This document shows, one piece after another, positions 1-8,430 of a stretch of 56,645 bases of DNA; positions within the stretch are counted from its first letter, which is position 1, and the number at the start of each line of letters is the position of its first letter. The notes below the pieces were generated by a model. It was not told the DNA's origin and made no database searches. It saw only the letters and a program-made list of their open reading frames with translations. The stretch spans positions 1 to 56,645 of the forward strand of contig CAIKAS010000215.1 in NCBI GenBank assembly GCA_903825445.1. The letters are read 5' to 3'. The position numbers and the translations under genes are program-made. The stretch is from an uncultured Acidobacteriia bacterium. Lineage in GTDB: Bacteria > Acidobacteriota > Terriglobia > Bryobacterales > Bryobacteraceae.

Positions 1-66
1 GGGCTCCGGCCCTGCCCCCCGGCATCTTGCTGTCCGCACTTCCATCTCCCGCCCTAAAAAATCCCG

Positions 67-95
67 TTCCATGGCAGCTTCAGTTGTAGTATGAT
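67..95 (+). promoter_or_regulatory. Candidate promoter of the first small secreted protein
   Basis: A -10-like TATGAT (90-95) lies 7 nt before the ATG at 103. A weak -35-like TTCCAT (67-72) is 17 nt further upstream. There is no Shine-Dalgarno sequence between the box and the ATG, so the message may be leaderless. The rest of 1-102 holds no gene I can support. Confidence 0.4.
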
Positions 96-102
96 CTAGC
101 CT

Positions 103-516
103 ATGAAGAAAACCCTCTTGGCCCTCGTGGCTATTCTCAGTTTCACATTTATGGCTTCCGCTGCCGATTTCAGCGGAAAGTGGGTCCGTGACCCGAATGC
201 CGCGCCTGCGGGTGGCGGTGGTGGCGGCGGACGTGGCGGTGGCGGCGGTACCTATGAATTCAAGGTCTCCGGCAGCACGCTCACTGGCTCAATCACCCAG
301 GCTGGTCGTGGTGGTGGCGATCCGACTGTAACCCCGCTGGCGGATGGCAAAGTCACAGGCGACACTTTCACATTCAGCATCACCCGCAATGGCCGTGATG
401 GTACCCCCACCACGACCGTTTATACCGGTAAGGTAGTCGGTGACAAGCTCGAAATCACGTTTGATATGGGTGGCCGCGGTCCCCAGACCCAGACGCTTGT
501 CAAAGCACCTCAGTGA
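103..516 (+). CDS. Small secreted Gly-rich protein, copy 1
   Basis: A 137-aa protein of unknown function. Residues 1-21 form a Sec signal peptide ending in ASA-A. They are followed by a short SGKW segment, a nearly pure glycine tract (residues 37-49) and a region predicted to be beta-rich, with TYEFKV, LTGSIT and GDTFTFSITR segments. The layout resembles small acidobacterial secreted beta-barrel-like proteins with a lipocalin-like pattern, but no family can be named. The gene at 797-1207 is a tandem paralogue with the same architecture and a different glycine tract. There is no SD sequence; a -10-like box just upstream suggests leaderless expression. A strong hairpin at 613-649 ends the unit. 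Confidence 0.8.
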   Translation: MKKTLLALVAILSFTFMASAADFSGKWVRDPNAAPAGGGGGGGRGGGGGTYEFKVSGSTLTGSITQAGRGGGDPTVTPLADGKVTGDTFTFSITRNGRDGTPTTTVYTGKVVGDKLEITFDMGGRGPQTQTLVKAPQ

Positions 517-612
517 GCCTTTGGATCTGCTAAAACAGTCTGAGATGGCAGAGGGTGGACTGACGGCGGTCTGAACACTTGCCGTGTGTGCCTCTTGGAC
601 AACCGAGTAAAC

Positions 613-655
613 AGCGCCGGAGCAAGACGTCTTAGTCTGCTCCGGCGCTTCTATT
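613..655 (+). terminator. Rho-independent terminator between the two small paralogues
   Basis: A perfect 12-bp stem pairs AGCGCCGGAGCA (613-624) with TGCTCCGGCGCT (638-649). It is followed by a T-containing stretch (TCTATTTT). It separates the first paralogue from the second, so each probably has its own promoter. Confidence 0.7.
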
Positions 656-796
656 TTGTGGCGACACTTGCCCGACGCGCCGGTACCACCAAGAATTACC
701 TATGTAGTATAAGGATCTCATCCCTATTTCGTGTAAATGAGTGTAATCTGCCTGTCCTGGGTAACCCTCGCCCCGTCACCGTCATCATTACCAGTT

Positions 797-1207
797 ATGA
801 AATCAATGCTTCTGGCCCTTGTGGCCGTTCTCTCTTTGACCTTTGCCGCTTCGGCGGCCGACATTTCCGGCAAGTGGGTTGTGGACGCGTCCGCAGCTCC
901 GGCTGGCGCACCTGCCGGCGGTCGTGGCGGCGGAATGGGCGGCGGCACCTACGAGTTCAAGGTAGCTGGCTCCAAACTGACCGGTTCCATCACGAACCCG
1001 GGCCGTGGCGGTGGTGATCCCACCGTGACCCAGATCGCCGATGGCAAGTTCAGCGGTGACACTTTCTCCTTTAGCGTGACTCGCAGCTTCGGCGGCAATG
1101 ATATGACCACCGTATACAACGGCAAGGTGGTTGGCGACAAACTGGAACTGAGCTTCGACATGGGTGGCCGCGGTTCGCGCACCATCACCCTGAAGAAGGC
1201 TGAGTAG
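797..1207 (+). CDS. Small secreted Gly-rich protein, copy 2
   Basis: A 136-aa tandem paralogue of the 103-516 protein, clearly similar along its whole length (shared SADISGKW-like start, TYEFKV, GRGGGDPTVT, GKVVGDKLE and DMGGRG segments). The ATG at 797 is preferred over an in-frame GTG/ATG start at 737 because it places the signal peptide (residues 1-21) at the N-terminus. The Gly-rich tract (residues 41-50, GGRGGGMGGG) sits at the same place as in copy 1 but differs in length and composition. This suggests the tract tolerates expansion or slippage. Function unknown. Confidence 0.8.
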   Translation: MKSMLLALVAVLSLTFAASAADISGKWVVDASAAPAGAPAGGRGGGMGGGTYEFKVAGSKLTGSITNPGRGGGDPTVTQIADGKFSGDTFSFSVTRSFGGNDMTTVYNGKVVGDKLELSFDMGGRGSRTITLKKAE

Positions 1208-1348
1208 TTTTAGGCCTTCGGGAAGTCGCTGTTCGTTGAGTTTTACCGGATTGGCTCGCGGCGCGCGCTGGCGGGCCAATCCGCACATCAAGTGTCTCGA
1301 TTCCCGTGTTGTCCCGCGGGAAGGCAAACAGAAGAGGAAAGATATTTC

Positions 1349-4300
1349 ATGCTGCGTTCTACTTGTCTGATGTTGTTGGTTTTTGCCGGTATCGCTGCCG
1401 CCGATGTTCAGACCGGCGTCGTACGTTCCGGAGGTCAGCCCATCCCAGGTGCGACCGTCTCCGCCGAGTGCGGCACTGACAGCAAGATCACCACTACTAC
1501 GGACGACGCCGGGCGTTTTGAAATTGGCGGCCTGCCTTCCACTTCCTGCAAGTACACGGTTCTGATGTTCGGCTTTGTACCGGTCCAGAAGGACGCCGCG
1601 GCATCCTCCACTCCCTTGGTTTTCGATGTGGTGATGCAGGCTAAGTCCACTTTGCCTGTTGCACCCAAGCCGGTTGCCCCAGTCGTGGTCTCCACCGCAG
1701 CCCCCGCTCCTGTCGCGAAACCAGCGGCGACTCCGGCCCCCGCCGCCCCGGCGCCGACTCCGGATGCTCCCCGGCCCAGCATGGTAGCTGCTCAGCAGGC
1801 AGCCAACGCCCCACAAGGCGGACGCGGCGGCGGACGTGGCGCACGCGGCGCTTCGGGTGCGACGGGCGCACTGGCGAATAACGGGCGCGGTGGACGTGGT
1901 GGCCAGGCCCAGGCTGGACGCGGTGGCGCTCAAACCGGCTTCCAGAGTCTCAGCCTCGTCCAAAATGAGGATTCCCCTCTCGCCTCTGACGCGCCTGCCG
2001 GCACCATCGCTGGTGGCGGTGACGCAGGTGTCTCCACCGGCGACTCATTTACGGTGAACGGCACCTTGAGCCAGGGCGTTCAGGCGCAGGCTGGCGACGG
2101 TTTCGGCATGGGCGGACCCGGTGGTTTCGGTTTCGGTCAGGGTGGTCCCGGCGGTGACCCGTTCGGCGCGGGTGCCCAGGGAGGTCCCGGTGGCCCTGGT
2201 GGTCCTGGTGGCGGACGCGGCGGCGCAGGTGGCGCCGGTGGCGGACGTGGTGGGGCGGGGGGCGGCGGTGGTGCAGCTGGCTTCGCCGGCGGTGGCTTTG
2301 GCGGTGGTGGTGGCGGTCGCGGCGGTGGGGGCGGTGGTGGTCGCGGCGGTGCCGGTGGCCGCGGTGGTCGAGGCCCCAACGGCACCACGACCTTCGGCAA
2401 CCGTGCGGGTCGCGGCCGCGGTCCTCAGTGGCAGGCCAGTGTCGTCTACAATTTCCAGAACTCGGCCCTTAATGCGCGGCCTTATGACCTTGCTTCGGCG
2501 ACAACCAGTGGTATCGCGCCCTCTAAACCGGCCACTGCGACGAATTCGCTCGGCTTTACTCTCGGTGGGCCGGTCATGATCCCGAAGACGAAGATCAATC
2601 TCAAGAACTCCCGTTGGAACCTCAACGTTACCGGTGCGCGCAATCGCGTAGGCGTTGAGAATGTGTCCAGCGTGCCAACGGCCGCTCTTCGCGGCGGTAA
2701 TTTTTCCAGCATCACAAATATCCTGTACGATCCAACGTCCGGCGGAACCGTACCGTTTGCCGGGAACATCATCCCTGCCAGTCGTTTCAGCCCGGCGGCC
2801 TTGGCCTTGCTCAGCTACTATCCCTCACCAACCGGCGTAGGTCTCGTGAAGAATTACGAATTTGACGCCAGCAACCCAAGCAACACCAACACGATGACGG
2901 CGCAGATTTCCGACCCAATCACCACCAAAGATCGCCTCAACATCAACCTGTCGGCGCAGGGTCGCAATTCCGCCAACTACCAAACGTTCGGCTTCAGAGA
3001 TCCTACCAGCGGCGGCGGTAAGGCACTCACTGTCTCGTACGCGCGTACCATCAACCCCACCACAGTGAATACATTCACCTCGGCAGTGAACCGCAATACC
3101 ACTAACAACGCTTCGTATTTTTCTGCTCTGGGCATTAACGTCGCTGCCCAGGATGGCATTAACGGCGTCCTGGCAACGCCTGCTACTTACGGTCCACCGT
3201 CACTGAGCTTCTCCAATTTCAACGGGTTAAACGACGGCACGCCATCGACGAACCACTCGACCACATTTACTCTTACCGATGCTATAGCCAAGACAAAAGG
3301 CAAGCACAATATGGCGATCGGCATTACAGGCGCGAAGCGCGAAACTAATTCCCTGACTGGCAGCAATGCCCGGGGCAGTTTTAGTTTTACTGGCGTCAAT
3401 ACCGAGCAGATCGTCAACGGCAGTCCTGTTTCTTCCGGTACCGGCTACGATATGGCGGATTTCCTGCTCGGTCTTCCCGCTTCTACGTCCATAACCCAGT
3501 ACCTCAATGGCAATGACGTCTTCTACTACCGCCAAAAGACCATGGCGTCTTATATCAATGACGATTACCGTCTCAGTTCCAAAGTCACGATCAACGCCGG
3601 CTTGCGCTGGGAGTTCTACGGTCCACAAACTGAAAAGTACGATCACATGGCGAACCTGGAATTCTCGCCATCCGGCACTGCCGCCCAACTCGTCACTCCC
3701 GGCGCTAACGACCCTTATAACGGTGGCAGCGTACCTCTTGGTCTAATTCACCCCGATTACAAAATGCTCGAGCCGCAGTTCGGTATCGCCTCCAAACCCT
3801 GGACCAAGCGCGCTATCGTCTTCCGAGGTGGCTACGGTATCCGCTTTAACGGTGGCGCCATTGCCGCGCAGGGAAACAAACTGGCAATTCAGCCGCCTTT
3901 CGTTCAGGCTGTCAGTCTTACGCCCGCCCAGGCTCTCGCCGATACAGGTCAGGTGCTGACTCTTTCGAACGGATTTCCGACGCTGCCATTAAGCGACATC
4001 ACCAACACCTACGCGATCAGCCCGAATTACAAGCCCGCCATGGCGCAGCAGTGGAACTCGATCGTTCAATATACTTTCGCGCGGTCTTATGTGCTTCAGG
4101 CATCCTATTTTGGGACTAAGGGCTCCAATCTTGACGTTCTGCTCGGTCCCAACCGGGCAACTCCTGGTCCGGCTTCCACCGAAGCTTCCCGGGTACCGAT
4201 TCAGAACGCTCTCACTAACATCCAGCTCGATGAGTCTATCGGAAGTTCGATCTTCCACGAGGGTCAGTTGCAACTCACAAGGCGTCTTGCCAGGGGCTTA

Positions 4301-4927
4301 GGGGGATCGGTCACGTACACACTTCAAAAGTCGATCGACGATTCATCTACGCTCGGCGGAGGTGTGGTGCAGATTGAAAACAACATCCTTGCGGAGCGCG
4401 CACTGACGCCTGGCATCCCTCACCAGACTCTGGGAGTTCAGTTCAACTATCAGACACTGGCCACCAACCAGAAGAGTAACTTTTACTGGAATATCGTCCG
4501 CGGCTGGCGCGTGAATGGCACTTACAATCTCACTTCAGGAACGCCATTCACCGCTACGGTTTCGGGCGATCCTTCCGGCACCGGGATCATCGGCTCGGCC
4601 CGGGCTGAAGCCACCGGCCTTCCGGTAGAAGACGGCACCGGCTATTTCAATACCGCGGCTTTCACGACGGTCACGCCTGGTACGTACGGTAACGCGGGTC
4701 GCGATACGATTCCTGGCATCGTGAACTTCTCAATTAGTGCGAATGCCTCCCGCTCATTCCAGATCGGCGAGCGCCACAGGCTCCAGTTGACCTTCATGAC
4801 GAATAATCCACTCAACCATCCGAGCATCACAGGCATTGGTACGACAGTGGGCACGATCAATTACGGGCTCCCGACGGCGGCTGGTGGCATGAGGACGGTT
4901 TCAGCGAATGCAAGGTTTACGTTCTGA
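1349..4927 (+). CDS. TonB-dependent receptor-like protein with carboxypeptidase-regulatory domain and giant Gly-rich tract
   Basis: About 1192 aa from the ATG at 1349, which follows the SD sequence GAGGAAAG; the longer in-frame start at 1292 has no such support. A signal peptide (residues 1-18) precedes a carboxypeptidase-regulatory-like beta-sandwich (about 20-95). An Ala/Pro-rich linker follows, then Gly/Arg-Gly tracts at about 157-193 and 252-342. The C-terminal ~750 residues are an outer-membrane beta-barrel of the Oar type, ending in an aromatic residue (ARFTF). The family imports or binds large substrates at the outer membrane using TonB energy. The plug domain is hard to recognise because the Gly-rich region lies where it is expected. 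The substrate cannot be read from the sequence. Confidence 0.85.
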   Translation: MLRSTCLMLLVFAGIAAADVQTGVVRSGGQPIPGATVSAECGTDSKITTTTDDAGRFEIGGLPSTSCKYTVLMFGFVPVQKDAAASSTPLVFDVVMQAKSTLPVAPKPVAPVVVSTAAPAPVAKPAATPAPAAPAPTPDAPRPSMVAAQQAANAPQGGRGGGRGARGASGATGALANNGRGGRGGQAQAGRGGAQTGFQSLSLVQNEDSPLASDAPAGTIAGGGDAGVSTGDSFTVNGTLSQGVQAQAGDGFGMGGPGGFGFGQGGPGGDPFGAGAQGGPGGPGGPGGGRGGAGGAGGGRGGAGGGGGAAGFAGGGFGGGGGGRGGGGGGGRGGAGGRGGRGPNGTTTFGNRAGRGRGPQWQASVVYNFQNSALNARPYDLASATTSGIAPSKPATATNSLGFTLGGPVMIPKTKINLKNSRWNLNVTGARNRVGVENVSSVPTAALRGGNFSSITNILYDPTSGGTVPFAGNIIPASRFSPAALALLSYYPSPTGVGLVKNYEFDASNPSNTNTMTAQISDPITTKDRLNINLSAQGRNSANYQTFGFRDPTSGGGKALTVSYARTINPTTVNTFTSAVNRNTTNNASYFSALGINVAAQDGINGVLATPATYGPPSLSFSNFNGLNDGTPSTNHSTTFTLTDAIAKTKGKHNMAIGITGAKRETNSLTGSNARGSFSFTGVNTEQIVNGSPVSSGTGYDMADFLLGLPASTSITQYLNGNDVFYYRQKTMASYINDDYRLSSKVTINAGLRWEFYGPQTEKYDHMANLEFSPSGTAAQLVTPGANDPYNGGSVPLGLIHPDYKMLEPQFGIASKPWTKRAIVFRGGYGIRFNGGAIAAQGNKLAIQPPFVQAVSLTPAQALADTGQVLTLSNGFPTLPLSDITNTYAISPNYKPAMAQQWNSIVQYTFARSYVLQASYFGTKGSNLDVLLGPNRATPGPASTEASRVPIQNALTNIQLDESIGSSIFHEGQLQLTRRLARGLGGSVTYTLQKSIDDSSTLGGGVVQIENNILAERALTPGIPHQTLGVQFNYQTLATNQKSNFYWNIVRGWRVNGTYNLTSGTPFTATVSGDPSGTGIIGSARAEATGLPVEDGTGYFNTAAFTTVTPGTYGNAGRDTIPGIVNFSISANASRSFQIGERHRLQLTFMTNNPLNHPSITGIGTTVGTINYGLPTAAGGMRTVSANARFTF

Positions 4928-5038
4928 CGGACGTTTGACGCCGGTATTTTCCGGCAGTACAGTTGAAGTAGAATTACGGCGGCTGGCAACAAGTTCGGCT
5001 CGACAGGCAGCACGATGAAGAGGTTAAACAGCACTACT

Positions 5039-7282
5039 ATGAAGCGCACACTCGTTTTCGGACTCGTTTTTCTTCTGGCGCTGGGGAACATCCCGGCCCA
5101 GCAGGCCCCCGTGACGTTCACGTCAAATACGACGCTCGTTATCATCGACGTGACTGTAAAGGATAAATCGGGTAAGGTCGTCGAAGACCTGAAGAAGGGT
5201 GACTTCTCGCTCAGCGAAGACGGTAAGACCCAGCAAATCGCCGTGTTCGATTTCCAAAAGCTCGATATCGATTCGGCTCCGCCCGTGCCTGCTGTGAAAC
5301 CCGGGAACGAGAGCAAACCAGCGGCCACAGCCGCTGCGCCCGCAGCATCGGCCAAGCCTGCTGCCATGAGCGGTGCGATCGTCCAGACGGCCCAGCCCGC
5401 GCCCGCTGGCACCAAGCCCGCCACGCCCGTTGCAACCAAGCCCGGTACTGCGCAGCCGATTATCCGCTATCAGGACCGCCGCTTGGTCGCCATGCTCTTT
5501 GACTTCAGCACCATGGCCGTCCCCGAACAGATCCGCGTCCAGAAAACGGCCATTGACTTCATCCACAAAGACCTCAAGCCTGCCGACCTCGTTTGCATCA
5601 TGATGGCCACCACCGGGCCGCTCGAAATCTCTCAGGATTTCACCGACGATAAGGACGCGCTCGAGGCCGCCGTCAAAAAGTTCCATATCGGAGAAGGCGC
5701 CGACATGGTCGATAGCCTCGGTTCCGGCGATACCTCTGACGACAATACCTTCTCCGCTGACCAGTCCGAGTTCGATATCTTCAACGTCGATAAGAAACTG
5801 ACCACCATCGAGACTGCGGCCAAGATGCTCGCCGGCTTTCCTGAGAAGAAAGCCCTCATGTACTTCTCGAGCGGCATCACTCAGTCCGGCATGGATAATC
5901 AGGCTGAGCTGATGAAGCTGATCAATTCGGCCAAGAAGGCCAATGTCGCTATCTATCCTGTCGACGCCCGCGGTATGACCGCGTCAGCTCCGGGCGGAGA
6001 TGCCAGCACTGCCTCAGGCAAGGGTTCCAGCCTGTTCACCAGCGGCGCGGCGGGCGGCATGGGCGGTGGCCGCGGCGGCGCGGCGAATGACTCAGCCCAG
6101 CAAACTCTGGCCACTATGGCCGCCGACACTGGCGGTAAGCTCTTCGCCGAAGACAACGATCTCGCCGTCGGTATGGAACAGGCCCGCGACGATATCGGCA
6201 GTTACTACATCCTCGGTTACTACAGCACGAACAGCAAGATGGACGGTAAGTACCGCACGGTGAACGTGAAGCTCACCCGCGCCGACGTCGCCTCCGCCAA
6301 ACTCGATTACAAGCACGGCTATTTCGCGGAAAAAGAATTCGGCAAGTTTACTCAGGCTGATAAAGAAGACCAGCTCCAGCAGGCTCTCATCCTGGGCGAT
6401 CCCATTACGGATCTCTCCCTTGCCGCCGAAGTGAACTACTTCCGTCTGGCCCGCGATCGTTACTTCGTACCGTTCAGTGTGAAGATCCCCGGCTCGGAAA
6501 TCGCACTCGCCAAGAGTAAGGGCAACGCTAAGACGGATCTCGATTTTGTCGGTCAGTTGCGCGACAGCAAAGACCAGATGAAGGGCGCGGTGCGAGACGG
6601 CATCACCATCCAGTTGGCGCAATCGAGCCTGACCGAGTTAAATAACCGCACAATCGCGTACGATACTGGCTTCACCGTTCCTCCCGGTTCCTACAAGCTC
6701 AAGTTTCTCACTCGTGAGAACGAAACCGGCAAGATGGGTACCTACGAAACCACTATTGTGGTCCCGGATCTCGCCGCCGATCAGCCGTCCAAGATTAAGA
6801 CCAGCTCCATCGTGCTCAGCAGCCAGCGCCAGCCCCTGAAATCGGCGCTTGCCAAGGCCGATCCCAACAGCAAAGTTGCCGATGCTAATCCGCTGGTTGA
6901 AGAAGGCCAGCAGTTAGTTCCCAGCATCACCCGCGTCTTCCGCAAAGATCAGAACCTCTACGTCTACATGGAAGTCTATGATCCAACGCTCGGCGCGGAC
7001 CAGAAGCCCAGCGTAGCGGCCACGCTGTCCTTCTATCGCGGCAAGAACAAGATGTTCGAGTCGCAGCCTGTCGAACTGGATAGCTTCATTCCGCAACGCG
7101 GACAAACGCTGCCCGTGAAGTTCCAGGTGCCGCTCTCGCAGCTGCCAACCGGCGTCTACGTCTGCCAGATCAATCTGATGGATGAGAACGGCCACAAGTT
7201 CGGCTTCCAGCGCGCCGAAATCAAGGTTCTGCCCGCGCAGAACGCCGCCACTGCTCCAGCTGCCAAACCAGCGGGCTTCTAA
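5039..7282 (+). CDS. VWFA-related acidobacterial-domain secreted protein
   Basis: About 747 aa from the ATG at 5039; an in-frame ATG at 5015 would add eight residues before the signal peptide. After the signal (LVFLLALGNIPAQQ) comes a domain typical of the acidobacterial VWFA-related family (TIGR03436-like): VIIDVTVKDKSGKVVEDL, DFSLSEDGKTQ, then LVAMLFDFSTM and ALMYFSSG within a von Willebrand A-like fold. An Ala/Pro linker (about 85-140) and a GGMGGGRGG tract (nt 6049-6089) interrupt it. A C-terminal beta-rich region of ~300 residues follows. Members are exported and presumed to bind proteins or metal, with no established function. A strong terminator lies 29 bp downstream. Confidence 0.85.
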   Translation: MKRTLVFGLVFLLALGNIPAQQAPVTFTSNTTLVIIDVTVKDKSGKVVEDLKKGDFSLSEDGKTQQIAVFDFQKLDIDSAPPVPAVKPGNESKPAATAAAPAASAKPAAMSGAIVQTAQPAPAGTKPATPVATKPGTAQPIIRYQDRRLVAMLFDFSTMAVPEQIRVQKTAIDFIHKDLKPADLVCIMMATTGPLEISQDFTDDKDALEAAVKKFHIGEGADMVDSLGSGDTSDDNTFSADQSEFDIFNVDKKLTTIETAAKMLAGFPEKKALMYFSSGITQSGMDNQAELMKLINSAKKANVAIYPVDARGMTASAPGGDASTASGKGSSLFTSGAAGGMGGGRGGAANDSAQQTLATMAADTGGKLFAEDNDLAVGMEQARDDIGSYYILGYYSTNSKMDGKYRTVNVKLTRADVASAKLDYKHGYFAEKEFGKFTQADKEDQLQQALILGDPITDLSLAAEVNYFRLARDRYFVPFSVKIPGSEIALAKSKGNAKTDLDFVGQLRDSKDQMKGAVRDGITIQLAQSSLTELNNRTIAYDTGFTVPPGSYKLKFLTRENETGKMGTYETTIVVPDLAADQPSKIKTSSIVLSSQRQPLKSALAKADPNSKVADANPLVEEGQQLVPSITRVFRKDQNLYVYMEVYDPTLGADQKPSVAATLSFYRGKNKMFESQPVELDSFIPQRGQTLPVKFQVPLSQLPTGVYVCQINLMDENGHKFGFQRAEIKVLPAQNAATAPAAKPAGF

Positions 7283-7310
7283 GCGCGTTTTAAAGCTGCT
7301 TCAATGAAAG

Positions 7311-7340
7311 GACCGCCGATTCAAGGGCGGTCTTTTTTTT
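7311..7340 (+). terminator. Rho-independent terminator after the VWFA gene
   Basis: A 7-bp stem pairs GACCGCC (7311-7317) with GGCGGTC (7326-7332), followed by eight Ts (7333-7340). It is canonical on the plus strand. The convergent minus-strand gene ends 3 bp beyond it. Confidence 0.9.
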
Positions 7341-7342
7341 GA

Positions 7343-8056
7343 TTAATCTCCGCCGCTATTGGTCGCCGGCGTCCCCAGCATCTTCGGCGTGAGTTGCTCC
7401 GCACAGTTCGGCACTGTCCATCGTTCCGTAATCGGCGTTCCGCTCTCTTCTTCGTCGGGGCCCTCGATCACCTCACCGCCAGGCACGCCTACGACAGTTG
7501 TGAGTCGCACGTTGATGTATTGCGCTTCTATGGTGCATGGCGGCACTATCTTCGCGGGAGGCACTAGTTTCCTATACGTCTCCGTGCGGCGGATAACCGC
7601 TTTGCCGCCAATTGTTGTCGACTGCGCTTCCTGCACGATCGGTTTCCCCAATACATTCGGCGGCGGCCAGTCACCCGCAGGCGTCCAGTTCACCAAACCG
7701 ATCCTTCCGTCCGGGCAGTTAACGACGTAAGCGGTCTTTCGCGAGAGCTGTACTTCCTTGTATGAGACTCGCGGTGAACTTGGCGCAATGATCCAGCGGA
7801 TTTCCGTAACTTCCCAACAGGTAAGCCAGGTTACATAAACCTGGCATCCGTTGGCCAGCGTTACATAGGGATCGCCGTCATTGGCTTCCGTGTATTCACA
7901 CCGCGTCCAGGTGGATTTCTGAAACTGCATCCCCGCTGGAATCTTCCCGTTTACGAGGAGGGCAGGGTCGATGGCATCTCCCTGCGGCTCGGTGGGCTCG
8001 GTGGTTGGATACGTTACCGTGTTCTGGTTCGAAATCTCAGGTGGTGGCAGATTCAC
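7343..8056 (-). CDS. Hypothetical protein
   Basis: A 237-aa protein I do not recognise. There is no signal peptide or membrane helix. It is rich in Pro, Thr and Glu, and has at least five Cys residues spread along the chain (CEYTEA, NGCQVYV, LTCWEV, NCPDG, PNCAEQ). The middle is predicted beta-rich (YVTWLTCWEVTEIRW). Its start overlaps the stop of the upstream membrane-protein gene by 4 bp, so the two are probably translated from one message and their products may interact. Confidence 0.6.
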   Translation of the reverse strand: MNLPPPEISNQNTVTYPTTEPTEPQGDAIDPALLVNGKIPAGMQFQKSTWTRCEYTEANDGDPYVTLANGCQVYVTWLTCWEVTEIRWIIAPSSPRVSYKEVQLSRKTAYVVNCPDGRIGLVNWTPAGDWPPPNVLGKPIVQEAQSTTIGGKAVIRRTETYRKLVPPAKIVPPCTIEAQYINVRLTTVVGVPGGEVIEGPDEEESGTPITERWTVPNCAEQLTPKMLGTPATNSGGD

Positions 8057-8331
8057 AATCTGATGTCCTTCTTGCTTGCAGGAGGCAGAATCCAGGATGC
8101 GCCCGGAGCCGTGAACCGGACGAAATGAAGGGCTACAGCAATCCCGCAGCCTAAAACAATTGCCGCGGGAAACATGTATCGGAGCAGGGGAATGCCCCAG
8201 AAAAATATCAGGACAGTTCCGGCGGCGAAAATCATTCCGCCAATGTTTCTGTCAGCCGGTATTTTTGATGCATTAATCTGTGCGTAGGGAAGATCTTCCT
8301 GCATGGGAACCTTCTGCCATAACGCTATCAC
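8053..8331 (-). CDS. Small membrane protein
   Basis: A 92-aa hypothetical protein with two predicted membrane helices (about residues 32-50, GMIFAAGTVLIFFWGIP, and 54-70, FPAAIVLGCGIAVALHF). It has a short polar N-terminus and a basic C-terminal tail. It is the first gene of a two-gene minus-strand unit and overlaps the next gene (7343-8056) by 4 bp. In-frame starts lie at residues 1 and 10; I cannot choose between them with confidence. Function unknown. Confidence 0.6.
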   Translation of the reverse strand: MIALWQKVPMQEDLPYAQINASKIPADRNIGGMIFAAGTVLIFFWGIPLLRYMFPAAIVLGCGIAVALHFVRFTAPGASWILPPASKKDIRL

Positions 8332-8430
8332 AATTTTCAGGCGCCCAACAATTCACGCCTCTCTAGTAAAATGGACAACGACCTGATCCGTTCGGATCAT
8401 GCGTCCTACAACAAGGAGACTTAATCGGAA

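Noticed and set aside
803-1963. A 386-aa minus-strand ORF over the small Gly-rich gene and receptor start
   Set aside because: Low-complexity shadow of GC-rich coding sequence in the real frames; no family features or SD.
2137-2400. Minus-strand proline-rich ORF
   Set aside because: It is the complement of the glycine tract of the receptor (Gly codons read as Pro on the other strand).
1801-2400. CRISPR array or tandem repeat locus
   Set aside because: The repeated GGC/GGT/CGC codons encode glycine and arginine in an open reading frame, with no spacer structure.
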